A stretch of 64,000 bases of DNA, taken from NCBI RefSeq assembly GCF_004337985.1, contig NC_043740.1:558001-622000 (forward strand), given 5' to 3'. This DNA comes from Pyricularia pennisetigena. Taxonomy: Eukaryota > Ascomycota > Sordariomycetes > Magnaporthales > Pyriculariaceae. Positions 13,593 to 23,758 of the stretch are shown one piece after another. The position numbers were made by a program, and so were the translations under genes. The notes under the pieces are model-generated. The model worked only from the letters and a program-made list of their open reading frames with translations, was not told the DNA's origin and made no database searches. The stretch's first letter is position 1, and each line of letters opens with the position of its first letter.

Positions 13593-14665
13593 TATTATTG
13601 CTGTTCGCGGTAAAAGCTAAATATAAATATGGATATTGTTAATAACGTATTCGGGTAACGGCGACAAGCTGTTGGGTTTACCGTTTAATAATTTTATAAA
13701 ATAAACATATTCCAAACCCGGATAGTGTATCTATAATACGTCGTGGAATTTTATTATTTATAAGGTATAATGCGAGTGCGCGTAATAAATAATTGCTTTT
13801 TTGGGGGGAATATCCGTGGGTTAAAATCGCCAATATTAATATAACGCGTTGGTCTTTTAACGTTGGGGGGTTTGTGGTTTTTAAAAAAGTATTTAGTTCC
13901 AGGTGTATTACGTTCGAAATTTGTAACGATGGATAAAACGGGCGGTAACCCCGGGAATGCAATAATAGTAAAAATATAAATTTGTATAATATTGGCGTTT
14001 TGGACGGGATTTCCTGGGTGAACGTGTCGAATACTTGTTTAAACTAATCCATATCGCTCACGTTTTTGGCGGAATAATTTTTTATTCCCGAAAATTGGAA
14101 ATTTGTGGGTTCGAACCGGTTAAAAAAACGTAAATATTGTATTAATTGCTGCAATTCCCTACGCAAAGGGTCGGTTTCAATGGGCGCAGGAAATTTATTA
14201 TTAAAACGGTATTCAACCCCATTAGCGCGTAAACGTTTTCGGATTTAAGGGTTTCGTAATACTTTTTTAAAAAAAAATATTCGCGATGGGGTAGGTCGGG
14301 TAATTTCGTGAAAATTTGCCGTTATTACCTAAACGTGGATAAATTGCGTAAAATTGGTGCGTCGGTAACGGTTGCGCCAAAATTTAGTAATATCGCGAAT
14401 AAATTTGGTTTCGGGGTTTATTTCCGTTTCGGATTCGGATTCCTTCGGTAATTGCTTTTAATTAATTAAAAAGGGCTTAAATTCCCATTTATTTTCGAAT
14501 ATACGATTGGGCGATGGTAATTGGGATAACGATAAAAACGAAGGTAATTGCGATATCGATGGAGGTAATGGGGTTAGGTTGGACGTAAAGTATTGGGTTA
14601 CAGGTTGCGCGGATGGGAATACTTTTTCGGGTATATTTATTAGTATTATTGGAAATATGTTTTTT
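11331..14665 (-). pseudogene. DUF6589-like protein relic, copy 1
   Basis: Reading down the minus strand, a serine/proline-rich N-terminus (about 14,665) leads to a domain at about 13,970-13,690 with SPQKSNYLLRALALYLINN then PRRIIDTLSGFGI. Next is a short block YNNFNFLDKVQD (about 13,470). Then comes a signature block YGD followed by KTTLYIRAI and FFHIELNFINQLWQYY (about 13,020-12,880), and a C-terminal region YINRGFAINIKNNRN. This order matches fungal DUF6589 proteins as I know them: the ARSQ-type helix, YDN block, GDQxT block and C-terminal helix. The molecular role of that family is unknown to me. An N/P-rich tail ends at 11,331, convergent with the SNF2 gene. Stops are common. Confidence 0.55.
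13534..13586. repeat. (TA)n microsatellite inside the DUF6589-like gene
   Basis: An uninterrupted TA run of about 50 bp. The matching run in copy 2 (52,284-52,306) is exactly 30 bp shorter, and this accounts for the whole length difference between the right halves of the two copies. Confidence 0.9.
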
Positions 14666-14980
14666 ATTGTTGGATTCGGGTTTTATTTGGTTTAATGGTA
14701 TATCGAATAAAGGTTAATATGCGTAAATATATGGTATAGTGGTAGAAATTTTTTATTTTTTTGTGTGTCGGGGGGAATGGTGGTTGGCGATATCGCAGTA
14801 TTGGGTGTTTTGTTGGTGGTACCGCCATAAACGGCGAAATGCGACAAATTGTCCTCAGATTAGAACGAGCGCGATTTTTTCGACCAATGTAATTGGTCGA
14901 AAAACCATGTGGCTGAAAGGTATATGGAGCGTTCGGTCCCCACTGCGAAGCAGGGGGGTTTAGTCTGAGCACTGAGACTA

Positions 14981-15415
14981 TCGAATCCGTAGGTGCAGAT
15001 CTTCGATCCGGATGTCCGGAATGCGGGGTTACGTCACATGATTTGGCCTTATTCATGTGACTGACCTGCCGACCTATTGAGCCCAACGGCCTATTGTGCT
15101 TATGCATGCACAGAAAATCTGCGACCACCACGGGATTCGAACCCACGAACTTTAACAACGTATATATGATATAGATTATGGTACGTGCATTATACCACTA
15201 AGCTAGATTATATATGACGTGTTTGTTTTGTTGTTGAAACTATGAACAAAGACGTGATATATAAAGCTTTGTGTGTATGCTAAACGCGTATACGTTTTAT
15301 TTGTTATTTGTTTATTTATTCGATGCAGGGTGACTAATAAAATTAGCCCGTGCTAGCCGTTATAAGATAATGCAGGGTAGCTAATATAATTAGCCCTGCG
15401 CTAGCCATGTTCACA
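14981..15415. repeat. Right part of a MITE split by copy 1
   Basis: This stretch matches the right part of the complete MITE at 58,445-59,158, from TCGAATCCGTAGGTGCAGAT through the pol III-like boxes to the terminal inverted repeat ending CTAGCCATGTTCACA at 15,415. Its left half should lie beyond the left window edge, before copy 1 begins. On the minus strand 15,121-15,205 contains a B-box-like GGTTCGAATCC and an A-box-like TAGCTTAGTGG. Confidence 0.8.
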
Positions 15416-15969
15416 TTTTTTATACAAACAAATGCTAAATATGTGTTATTTTTCTATTTTTTGCTTTATCTAATTAAATACAATTTAGAAAAGTAAAGTT
15501 AAATAGTATTTATATATAGATTTATAAAAACATGGATGTATTAGAATCTCTTCTAATTCTGCCTATATTAGCATAAATTATTATTTGATTTTTTAATAAA
15601 TATTAATAAACATAAAAATAAAAATAAAATTCTTATTTTAAACGATAATTGCGTACGCTTTATAGATTTAAATGCGTTAAACCAAAAATATTGTAATCTC
15701 ATTTTAACTTAATATTATATACCATTATTCAAGTCAATAAATAAATAAAATAAAAACCATAAACTTTACTAAATATTTAAATATCTCTCCAAATAAATTG
15801 CTCACAAAAACGCGGTTTTTAACAAAAGAATTATTAAATTCCAATTAATCCAACGCAGGTCATTTTATATTTTTACAACTTTTATTTAAATTTATATTCC
15901 AACATTTAATTGCATACTGTGGTTACACGATTTTCTTTCGTATTACAATGCGAATACAGTACGTATATA
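15416..15969. other. AT-rich sequence without recognisable gene
   Basis: Strongly AT-rich. No frame gives a recognisable protein and no match to the other repeats in the window was seen. It is probably decayed repeat DNA. Confidence 0.5.
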
Positions 15970-16252
15970 CCCGCTATAAACGGCGAAATGCGACAAATTA
16001 TCGTTGGTAGTACCGCTGTAAACGGCGAAATGCGACAAATTGTCCTTAAACTAAAACGAACGCGATTTTTTCGGCCAAAATAATTGGCCGAAAATCCATG
16101 TGGCTGAAAGGTATATGGAGCGCACGGTCCCCACTGCGAAGCAGGCGGGGTCTAGTCTGAACACTGAGACTAAATGACCTACAGGTACATTGCAAAGCCA
16201 CAACTGGCCACAATTGTGGAGCTTTGGGCTTTAGGAGTGAGCCCTGAGGCTA
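15970..16252. mobile_element. Nested terminal remnants of the helicase element family
   Basis: The subterminal motif CGCTATAAACGGCGAAATGCGACAAATT occurs at 15,971-15,999 and again at 16,012-16,046. It is followed by the same right-end sequence found in copies 1 and 2, closing with TGAACACTGAGACTA at 16,172. Directly after this, 16,182-16,252 resembles the opposite (left) end of copy 2 read in reverse, closing TGAGCCCTGAGGCTA. One family member therefore appears to have inserted into the end of another, with AATGACCTA the possible duplication. The unique gene island begins here, only 148 bp from the P450 stop codon. Confidence 0.65.
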
Positions 16253-16399
16253 GTGCCATATCAATTGCGAAGGCCTTCATATGTTATTGAGCAAGGTAAC
16301 GACCGACCATATTTTGCACGCCTCTTTTCCGCACCGTAGATTTACATAACGGCGTTTCGACTCCCTTTTTCACTTTTAAATATATATGTAGATTAGGGT

Positions 16400-18117
16400 C
16401 TAGTGAAATTCCTTCCTTGGGCTTGCCTTTACCCACAATGGCCTTTTTTTCCGGATGATGCGGATATGGTCGGCCCCATTGGCCGTCTTCCAATCAAGAG
16501 ACTGCGGCGCAATCTCGAAATCAAAATGCCAGAGTAGGGCTGCAAAAGCCATGCCTACCTCGTGTCGAACAAAACTGGCAAGACGAGAGAAAGTCAGTGT
16601 TTGGTCAGGATCATGGTGAAACTCGGTCTTACCGTTGTCCAATGCAGTCCAAACTGCCTTTGGCAAATGGGCGAAACGCGCCTCTGATGTCTTGGTCATA
16701 TTTGGGATCACGCTCTTCGGGGATCCAACGCTCGGGGACAAAGCTCTCTGGGTCCTTGAAGTTGAACTTCCAGTGACCAGCGCAATAATGAGGTACTCCA
16801 CAGGTGGTCTGTGCCAGTCAGCTCTGCTTTAAATGACAGAAAAAAGCATGTGTGTCCATCTCAAGCACTTACACCTTCAGGCAACCAAAAGCCGTCCACC
16901 CACGCGCCTCCAGGCGGAACAATGCGCGGTATGGTGGTAGCAAAAGGCGTATCCAGCCGAAGACTCTCCTTCATCACGGCCTCCATGTACGGAATCTTCT
17001 CCACGTTGGCAGCAGTGATGTCGGCTCGACTGTTGAAAATACCAGACTCACGGACATCATTTCGAAGGCGTTCGTAGCAGCGTGGCGTATTTAGGAGATT
17101 CCACATCATAGCCGTCATAAGGATGGGGGTGGCCTCCCCGCCCGAAAGTGTCAAGATGGACGCTACGTCGAGGGCTTCGTAATAAGTGACTGGATCTTTG
17201 GTGCCCTTCATGCCGCGGTATACGGTGGCCATGATATCGTCGCGCTTCTCGTCGTGGATTTCCCTAATCCATCGCGCCCCGAAAGAGTCCGACATTTCCC
17301 GCAGTGTGTTCCAGAGACGCATCCATGGCAGCCGCAAGGCGATGTTGTAAAAGCCACGGGTGATTCTGTACCGCAGAATAACCTGCATCCATGAAAGGAA
17401 AGGAGCGCCCAACTCGGCGGCTCGCAGATACGGATGGTCCTTCTCGCCGTCAAGACAGCCGAAATTCTCGCCAAAGCTGAGGGCGCCCATCACGTCAAAA
17501 GTAAACCAGGTGAAGAGACGGTCGATGTTCATGGGCTCACCAACCTGCCGAGCCGCGATATGGCCCAAAAGCTTGTCTAACCATTCGTTGACGAGAAGTT
17601 CATGCTTTACGTAGGTCTTATTGGAAAAGGCCGGCAACAGCAGGCGACGAATCGCGTGGTGTTCGACCTTTTCAAGGGATATAAAACTTTTGTTGCCGGT
17701 TGGTTGCAGTTGCGAAACGGTGAAAAAGTTGGGGTCACGCATAAACTGTACCGAACCGCCTCCGATGGCTTCCCAAGCTTCCGGGGATGCGTTTGAAACC
17801 TCGTCTGGTCCGACTCGCACGCTAGTGCCATATTTTTCGTGTAAATCAATAAGGTCCTTGTGGTGAGCGCCTTTTACGTGCTGCCGCCAGAGACGTGGGA
17901 TCCAGGATATGGCGTATAGCTTGGGTCCTGGCACTTTGGCAAGAGGGTGGAGGTACAGGTTGTAAATAATACGGTAAAGGCGATAAAGAACGAACTTGGG
18001 ACGATTTGAGTATCAGACTATGTCTAGTGGTTCTAGGGATAAAAGAGTATAATATGGACGCGGAAATGATGTATTGGAACGACCTACTGCGATGAATAAC
18101 CAAATAAATGGAGTCAT
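16400..18117 (-). CDS. Cytochrome P450 monooxygenase
   Basis: Four exons give a 500-aa P450: 18,117-18,088, 17,994-16,873, 16,808-16,633 and 16,574-16,400. The last two introns are GT-AG with clear consensus. The first acceptor (CAAG) is inferred, because the upstream frame hits TGA. The chosen ATG gives a membrane anchor MTPFIWLFIA joined to FVLYRLYRIIYNLYLHPLAK and the PGPKLY hinge. Motifs: I-helix SGGEAT (usual A/GGxE/DT), ExxR as ESLR, PERW, and heme loop FAKGSLDCIGQR with the axial cysteine. It is expected to be ER-anchored and to oxidise a hydrophobic substrate. It is divergent from the terpene synthase, which makes it a strong candidate for oxidising that product; this is an inference. 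It looks intact. Confidence 0.88.
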
Positions 18118-18827
18118 GATGACCTTGGCGTAGGAGGCAAGTATAGTATTCAGGCTATTGTCGAATGTGTTTCAAAATGTTGGCCTTTGTTGTAGACAAG
18201 TAGATGCCACTAACTTTATATCAGTACATCTGGTCAATTTCGCTGGCAAAGGAACATGTGGTGAGCCACGGATGACAAATTTGTAAACAAGCAAAAAACA
18301 AGCAAAAAACAAGCATGAGGCTTTTATGCGCTAATATAAGCTTGTTAGAACGTTGGGCGAGGGCAGCATTGAGGTGATTCGTTTATCCCATTTTGGCATG
18401 AGAAAAATCTTGCTTTGCCAGTACATTAAAGCAGAATCTAAAAAAAAAAAGGATGGTCTCGCAAACTCGGGCCCAACTTTATCTGTTCTAATTCCATTAA
18501 TCTCATTGGGCCGTGAATTAGGTGAAACCCCTCGTGGAATTGATTGATCAACTGATCAATTGAGAGCCTAAATCCAATATTCTGATGGGCACGGTAGTTT
18601 GACGCACGGAAGTAAAAGTATAAACAGCTTGTGCGGAGTTTGTTCAAACTATGATATATTCACACTACGATGATGACATGGAAGTGTTTTTGCCTGAGTA
18701 GACGGAGGGGTACAAAAACTAAACCTTGCTCTGGTTCACCATTACACAAAATCTTTCTCGCCCTCTAGATCGTCTTGTTCCAACCCTAAGCACATTTTTT
18801 TTACGATATGCTCGCAGCCTTGCCAAG
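18118..18827. promoter_or_regulatory. Divergent P450/terpene synthase promoter
   Basis: A 710-bp gap between two divergent starts. It holds an inverted repeat ATTGATCA-AC-TGATCAAT at 18,543-18,560, which could bind a dimeric regulator. It also holds a direct repeat of CAAGCAAAAAA at 18,288-18,316. A shared promoter suggests co-expression of the two genes; no known regulator site was identified. Confidence 0.5.
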
Positions 18828-21209
18828 ATGCTGGGTGCCAACGAACTTTACCCTTACTCAGTCTCCGTCAAGCGTGAATCTGTGGTAAACTCTGGTGCTC
18901 TCACCACCCTCCCCGTGCGGATCCACCGTCATAACCATCTCGCCGACGCCGGGAGCTTTTGTCTGGCAAACTACTGGCGACGGATTATGAAAGATGGCCA
19001 AGAGCTCAAGTCCAATGGAGCTCCAAGCATCGTTGGTAACTGGGCAAGCTTCATCTGGCCCGAAAGGTGATGTTGGTCTCCTGCCCGTCTCTAATTCTTT
19101 AGCTAACGGGGGCACCATATAGCGATCCGAAAAGACTGGGACTTCTTACGTTCTTACTCGATGCTGGCTGCTTCCACGACGGTAGGTGATGAAAAAGCCG
19201 GCATGATCACTCACGGTTAGTATCTGACATACTCGAAAATAGATGCTTGCGAGGAAATGCCCATTGCAACGGCACATGAAGAACATCTGGACATGGCCGA
19301 CGCAATGAACATCGAGGATGAGAGAGTCCTGAGCAGCAGTTCACGTTTGATGAAAATGAAACAACTGATCTGTAGAGCCATTTTGGAGTGTATGGAGATA
19401 GACAGAGAAGGTGCCCTGCGAATGGTCGAGGCGTATAGGAAAAAATGGTTGGGCATCATGGAAACATACAACACGGACGAGATACATCAAGCTGATGAGT
19501 ACCTCCTAGCACGTGCGAACAATGGAGGAATGGGGTGGGTATAAAAGAACAAAACACACCGAGTTCTCCCCCTGGTTCTGAGTGGAGACTGACGCTTATA
19601 CAATGGAATCAGGGCCTATTATGCCATGTTGGAATTTTCCCTCGGGATCATCATCACGGATGAAGAGTACGCCCTGATGGCAGAACAAATACGGCATGTG
19701 GAGCGCTGCATGCTTTTGACAAATGACTATTGGAGCTGGCGCCGGGAGCGCGAGCAGGCGCGGCACCAAGATGCCGGAAAGGTGTTTAACATGGTCTGGT
19801 TTTTGATGAGGAATGAGCAGCGCGACGAGGATGATGCCATTTCCAAGGTCCGGGACATGATTCATGAGGAGGAAAGAGCATGGGTGGACAGCAAAGCACG
19901 CCTTTACAGCCAGTGGCCGGATCTTCGACCGGAGGTGATCAAGTTCTTGGAGAATTTGCATACGGCACTGGCAGGAAATGATTATTGGGCCAGCCAGTGC
20001 TACCGCCACAACGACTGGCGACACGTCCCAGAGATTCCTGCCACAGGTGTCCCCGAAGTTTACGAGCTGGCAGCTTTGGGGAAATCCTTGTCGACAGATT
20101 TTGGCTCGTTCAACAGCGACGAGAATGATGGTTCCGAGTTTGGCCAGAGCTCCAAACCGACTACTGCATCACTTCAATCTGGCACCGGAAACACGAGCGT
20201 AACTCCCAGATCGGATTGTTTTACACCTCACCTTACTCCACCTGATCAACACGCGGACCAGCAAGTACCAGTCACGGAACCGGCAAAGTACATTGGTCGA
20301 CTGCCTTCCAAGAACTTGCGCGTGCAGCTGATAGACAGCTTCAATCTCTGGCTTGTTGTCCCTCAACCCTGTCTTCTGGTCATCAAAAAGGTCATAGACT
20401 GCCTTCACCATTCATCGCTCATCCTGGACGATATCCAGGACGGTTCCGACATTAGACGAGGGTCTCCAGCCGTGCACGTTGTGTACGGCATCGGGCAAGC
20501 AATCAACAGCGCCACCCACCTTTACGTGCAGGCAGTCGAAAGTTTGCACTATTTAGCCGAGTGTGAGGGCCGGCATGTGATGATGGAAGTGTTTATACGG
20601 CAGCTGAATCGACTGTTCATCGGCCAGGGGTGGGACCTATACTGGTCCCACAACCGGTACTGCCCCACGGAGCAGCAGTACCTCGAGATGGTGGACCAAA
20701 AGACGGGTGCCATGCTACAGATGCTGCTGGAGTTGATGCAGGCGGCAGCGCCACAGCAGCAAGGTCGGACGGGAGAGGAGCTTGCCACCGGCGCTCGCCT
20801 TTTGTCCGAGTTCACACAACTCTTTGGCCGTTTTTTCCAAGTCCGTGATGATTACATGAACCTGGCGTCTGAAGAGTATGGACGGCAAAAGGGCTCCCTG
20901 AGTGACTTTGACGAGGCTAAATTTTCTTACATGCTGGTGCACATGTACCAGAGGTTCCCCGAGGCACGAGACAAAGCAGAAGGAATCTTCAAAAGTATCA
21001 GCCGTGGGAATTTTTCGTCAGAAGGGAATGTCCGTGTGGGCAAAAAGCTTGTCTTGTCTCTCCTGGGTGAGACGGGCGTCATCGCGGCCACCCTCATGAT
21101 GTTACGGGAATGGCATGGAGAGTTGTTGGAAAAGTTAGGGGTGCTCGAATCGCATTTTGGGACGGAGAACCATATTTTGCGATTGCTAATAGGAACTTTA
21201 AAAATCTAG
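18828..21209 (+). CDS. Bifunctional terpene synthase (cyclase + prenyltransferase)
   Basis: Exons 18,828-19,066, 19,123-19,181, 19,243-19,534 and 19,613-21,209 give 728 aa, near the roughly 700-720 aa of fusicoccadiene-synthase-type enzymes. Introns (56, 61 and 78 bp) are GT-AG with branch points such as GCTAAC. The class I cyclase domain (about 1-335) has its DDxxE motif, DDACE at residues 99-103, built across intron 2. Its NSE triad NDYWSWRRE lies at 234-242 (N234, S238, E242). A polar linker (about 340-415) joins a prenyltransferase domain with DDIQD at 469-473 and DDYMN at 609-613. The C-terminal half should make GGPP or GFPP, and the N-terminal half cyclise it by diphosphate ionisation. 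The product (di- or sesterterpene) cannot be told from sequence. An in-frame ATG at 18,726 is possible but lacks family-like sequence. Confidence 0.93.
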
Positions 21210-21587
21210 TCTAATTTGGTTTGGTTGAGCTCTGAGCTTTCGATTGAGGTTATTTGCCACTTGGGTTGTATTTTCGTCTCATATGAGGCCGACACAGCGT
21301 GACTCGGTCCGTATCAATGTCAACGCGTCATTTGCTGAGATCGAGATACAAAGAGGGGAAATTGAAAGGAAATCCAGTTACAAGGAATCAGCACAAAGCC
21401 TAAGTTCAAGCTCATATGGGAAGGGGGGAGGGAAAAAAAAAAAAGGGAAAAAAAAAAAAGGGAAAAAAAAAAAAAAAAAGACTGCGCCCTTACGTGCTTC
21501 GGTAAGTGGATGACATCTTGGCGCTCGCATATTTTAACTACGAGCGTATAATCAGTGCTACATACTATTACAACCCAGATAACTACG
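21210..21587. other. Terpene synthase/MFS intergenic region with purine tract
   Basis: A tandem GGGA(n) purine tract lies at about 21,424-21,480: three runs of 12-17 A separated by GGG. It lies between the terpene synthase stop and the MFS start, and would have to serve both 3' end formation and the MFS promoter. Confidence 0.6.
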
Positions 21588-23114
21588 ATGGATAACAACA
21601 AGACTGACAACAACAATTCCGATGAATCCAACGAGGCCACCAAACCCACCGCGGACCAGGCTTCACAGCAAATATCGAATGCACTTACAACCACCAACGT
21701 CGAGGTAAACGACGATGTGTGGTCAATCTGGTCCGCCAGGGGCAAAAATGCTATTGTGTTTGCGGGGTCCTTCGCATCCATGTTTTCGCCTCTTTCCAGC
21801 AACATCTACCTCCCAGCCCTGGGGCCGATTGCGCACGACCTTGACGTCTCGGACGCGCTGGTCAACATATCCATCTCGACATACATCATACTGGAAGGAA
21901 TCGCCCCAACCTTTACGGCTCAGCTGTCAGATACGGGGGGCAGGCGGCCGGTCTACTTGGTTTGCATGGTCTTCTTCGTGGCAGCCAACGTGGGCCTCGC
22001 CATACAAAGCGACTATGCGGCACTTTTGGGTCTGCGCTGTCTGCAAAGCGCCGGCAGCTCGGGCGTTCGAGCCTTGTCCAATGCCGTCGTCGCTGACATT
22101 TCAACCCCTGCCGAGCGAGGCAGTTACGTTTCCTTTCAAGCAGCCGCGCCCATGTTCGCCACGGCTTTTGGGCCCGTGATGGGCGGACTGATGGCTCGCT
22201 TTTCCGGCTGGCACTCCATCTTCTGGCTCCTAGCCGCCCTGGGCGCCGCTGTGCTCGTGCCCATGGCCGCTTTTTTCCCAGAGACTTGTCGCAAAGTCGT
22301 CGGCAACGGCTCCGTCCCGCCACCAAAGTGGAACAAATGCTGCACCAACATCTGGTATGAGCGCCGTGGCAAGCATCAATCGCATCCCGAGCCTCTCAAG
22401 CTCGACGTGCGGTTTCCTAATCCCATGGGCCCTGTCAAACTTCTTGTGCGGCGAGAGAGTGGCTGGGCTCTGCTGTACAGCTCCATACTAGCCTGCTCCT
22501 TCTACTCAATCCTGGCCCTCATCCCGTCCCAGTTCGGTCAAATTTACAACTTCGATGCGCTCCAAATCTCCTGCTGCTATGTCCCGTTTGGGGTGGGGGC
22601 GCTCGTGGCCGCGTTCAGCCGTGGACGCATGATTGACGCCAACTTTGAGCGTCATGCCGCACGCCTAGGTATCGTGGTGGAAAAGAATCGCGAGACGGAC
22701 CTGACCGGGTTCCCGATCGAGCGTGCCCGGCTAGAGGTCGCCGTACCCACCATTGTTCTCACCACTGCGTGCATTGTTGCCTTTGGTTGGATGCTGCAAG
22801 GTCAAGTTCACGTAGCCGGCCCACTGGTCTTGCTTTTCTTTGTAGGGTTCTGCGCTGCAGCCAGCCTCAACTGCATTGCCGCACTGCTGCTCGACGTAAA
22901 CCCCACGAGGGCCGGCACCGTGACGGCGTCCAACAACTTGCTGAGGTGTACACTCGGGGCTGGTGTAACGGCCGCAACGGTGCCTATGATAAATGCGGTG
23001 GGTATCGGGTGGACGCTTACCATCTTTGGCGGTTTGAATGCTGTGTTCATGCCGCTTCTGTGGTATATCATGAGGGAAGGTCCAAAGTGGCGAGCAGAAG
23101 AGAAATACGGATAA
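21588..23114 (+). CDS. MFS multidrug-type exporter (DHA1-like)
   Basis: A single exon encodes 508 aa. The ATG at 21,588 starts a polar, Asn/Asp-rich cytoplasmic tail (about 60 residues). The first membrane span follows (IVFAGSFASMFSPLSSNIYL), and about 12 hydrophobic segments are visible. Loop 2-3 has LSDTGGRRP, the MFS motif A. The ALSNAVVAD segment after span 4 resembles the drug:H+ antiporter signature region. A long central loop (about 225-290) separates the two six-helix halves. The family exports small hydrophobic compounds at the plasma membrane using the proton gradient. Sitting 378 bp downstream of the terpene synthase, it probably exports the cluster product or gives self-protection; this is inference. 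Confidence 0.88.
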   Translation: MDNNKTDNNNSDESNEATKPTADQASQQISNALTTTNVEVNDDVWSIWSARGKNAIVFAGSFASMFSPLSSNIYLPALGPIAHDLDVSDALVNISISTYIILEGIAPTFTAQLSDTGGRRPVYLVCMVFFVAANVGLAIQSDYAALLGLRCLQSAGSSGVRALSNAVVADISTPAERGSYVSFQAAAPMFATAFGPVMGGLMARFSGWHSIFWLLAALGAAVLVPMAAFFPETCRKVVGNGSVPPPKWNKCCTNIWYERRGKHQSHPEPLKLDVRFPNPMGPVKLLVRRESGWALLYSSILACSFYSILALIPSQFGQIYNFDALQISCCYVPFGVGALVAAFSRGRMIDANFERHAARLGIVVEKNRETDLTGFPIERARLEVAVPTIVLTTACIVAFGWMLQGQVHVAGPLVLLFFVGFCAAASLNCIAALLLDVNPTRAGTVTASNNLLRCTLGAGVTAATVPMINAVGIGWTLTIFGGLNAVFMPLLWYIMREGPKWRAEEKYG

Positions 23115-23758
23115 ACTATGCAGATGAGGAAAAGTTTCAAGACATCCAGGTGGTCTCGGTAGTGGCTATGTTGAGGCTCAGGCCTCCAAACCTCTCCTCA
23201 AAATTCCCACTCTACCCCGGCGCAGTTTCACCGCTGGCAGGTATAACGACGTTAGGCCTGGGGTTGGATAAGGAAACCCATTAGTCCCTGACTTACACGC
23301 GTTAAGGTTTTAATCCAGGTTTACTAAAGAGACAGGAGGAAGGCTCGCTAAAGCGTCCGTATTATGTGAATCAAAAGCATGTATAAATCCAGATAATGCG
23401 TTGCAATTCGGGGCAAGATCGACAAAGTAGGGGGAAGGTGGCAGTCGTGTCGGCCATGATTCCTTTTGATGTTGCGGATGAAAGGAGATTTTACATAGGA
23501 GCGCCAGGAGATGCGTTACATTGCCCGCTGCCCGTCCCCACATCTCGGGCCTGCGTGCCCGTTTTACCCCGCGCGGTGCTGGCCAAGTTAAACAACGAAG
23601 CCAACCGAACCAAGCCGCATTCGGATATTCTGGGGTACGCGTGCGTCCAATTTGATCCGATCCATTGTATCATCGCCTCAACCTGTCCTGTTTCAATCAG
23701 ATCCCGCGGCTCTATATCCATCCCATTGTACTCTAAATCAACATCACCTTCCAACGTC
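23115..23758. other. MFS/methyltransferase intergenic region
   Basis: No supported gene. Open frames across it are short, and the long one running into the methyltransferase (from 23,396) reads through its intron and N gap. It presumably holds the MFS 3' UTR and the methyltransferase promoter. Confidence 0.5.

Larger units (their letters stand above)
1..14980. mobile_element. Helicase/DUF6589 TIR element, copy 1 (left end outside window)
   Basis: Positions 1-2,559 and 9,783-14,980 align with 45,975-48,532 and 48,533-53,700 of the complete copy. Lengths are 2,559 versus 2,558 and 5,198 versus 5,168. The 30-bp excess equals the longer TA array at 13.53 kb, and the 1-bp difference is a C8/C7 run near 1,347, so the copies differ almost only by C/T and G/A substitutions, as RIP predicts. 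The right end is TGAGCACTGAGACTA at 14,966-14,980. It is followed by TCGAATCCG, which also sits uninterrupted in a MITE at 58.71 kb, so this copy is nested in another MITE copy. About 6 kb of the left part lies beyond the window edge. The copy is further split by an LTR retrotransposon. Confidence 0.85.

Noticed and set aside
14664..15158. 164-codon minus-strand frame at the right end of copy 1
   Set aside because: It runs across the element end, its target site and the MITE, so it is a chance frame over a junction.
15121..15205. Apparent tRNA gene on the minus strand
   Set aside because: A and B boxes are present, but the acceptor arms do not pair, and an identical unit lies in the MITE at 58.9 kb. 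It was treated as a tRNA-derived repeat.
21320..21805. 161-codon minus-strand frame between synthase and MFS
   Set aside because: It is driven by the purine tract (long Phe/Leu runs) and overlaps the MFS N-terminus; no domain.
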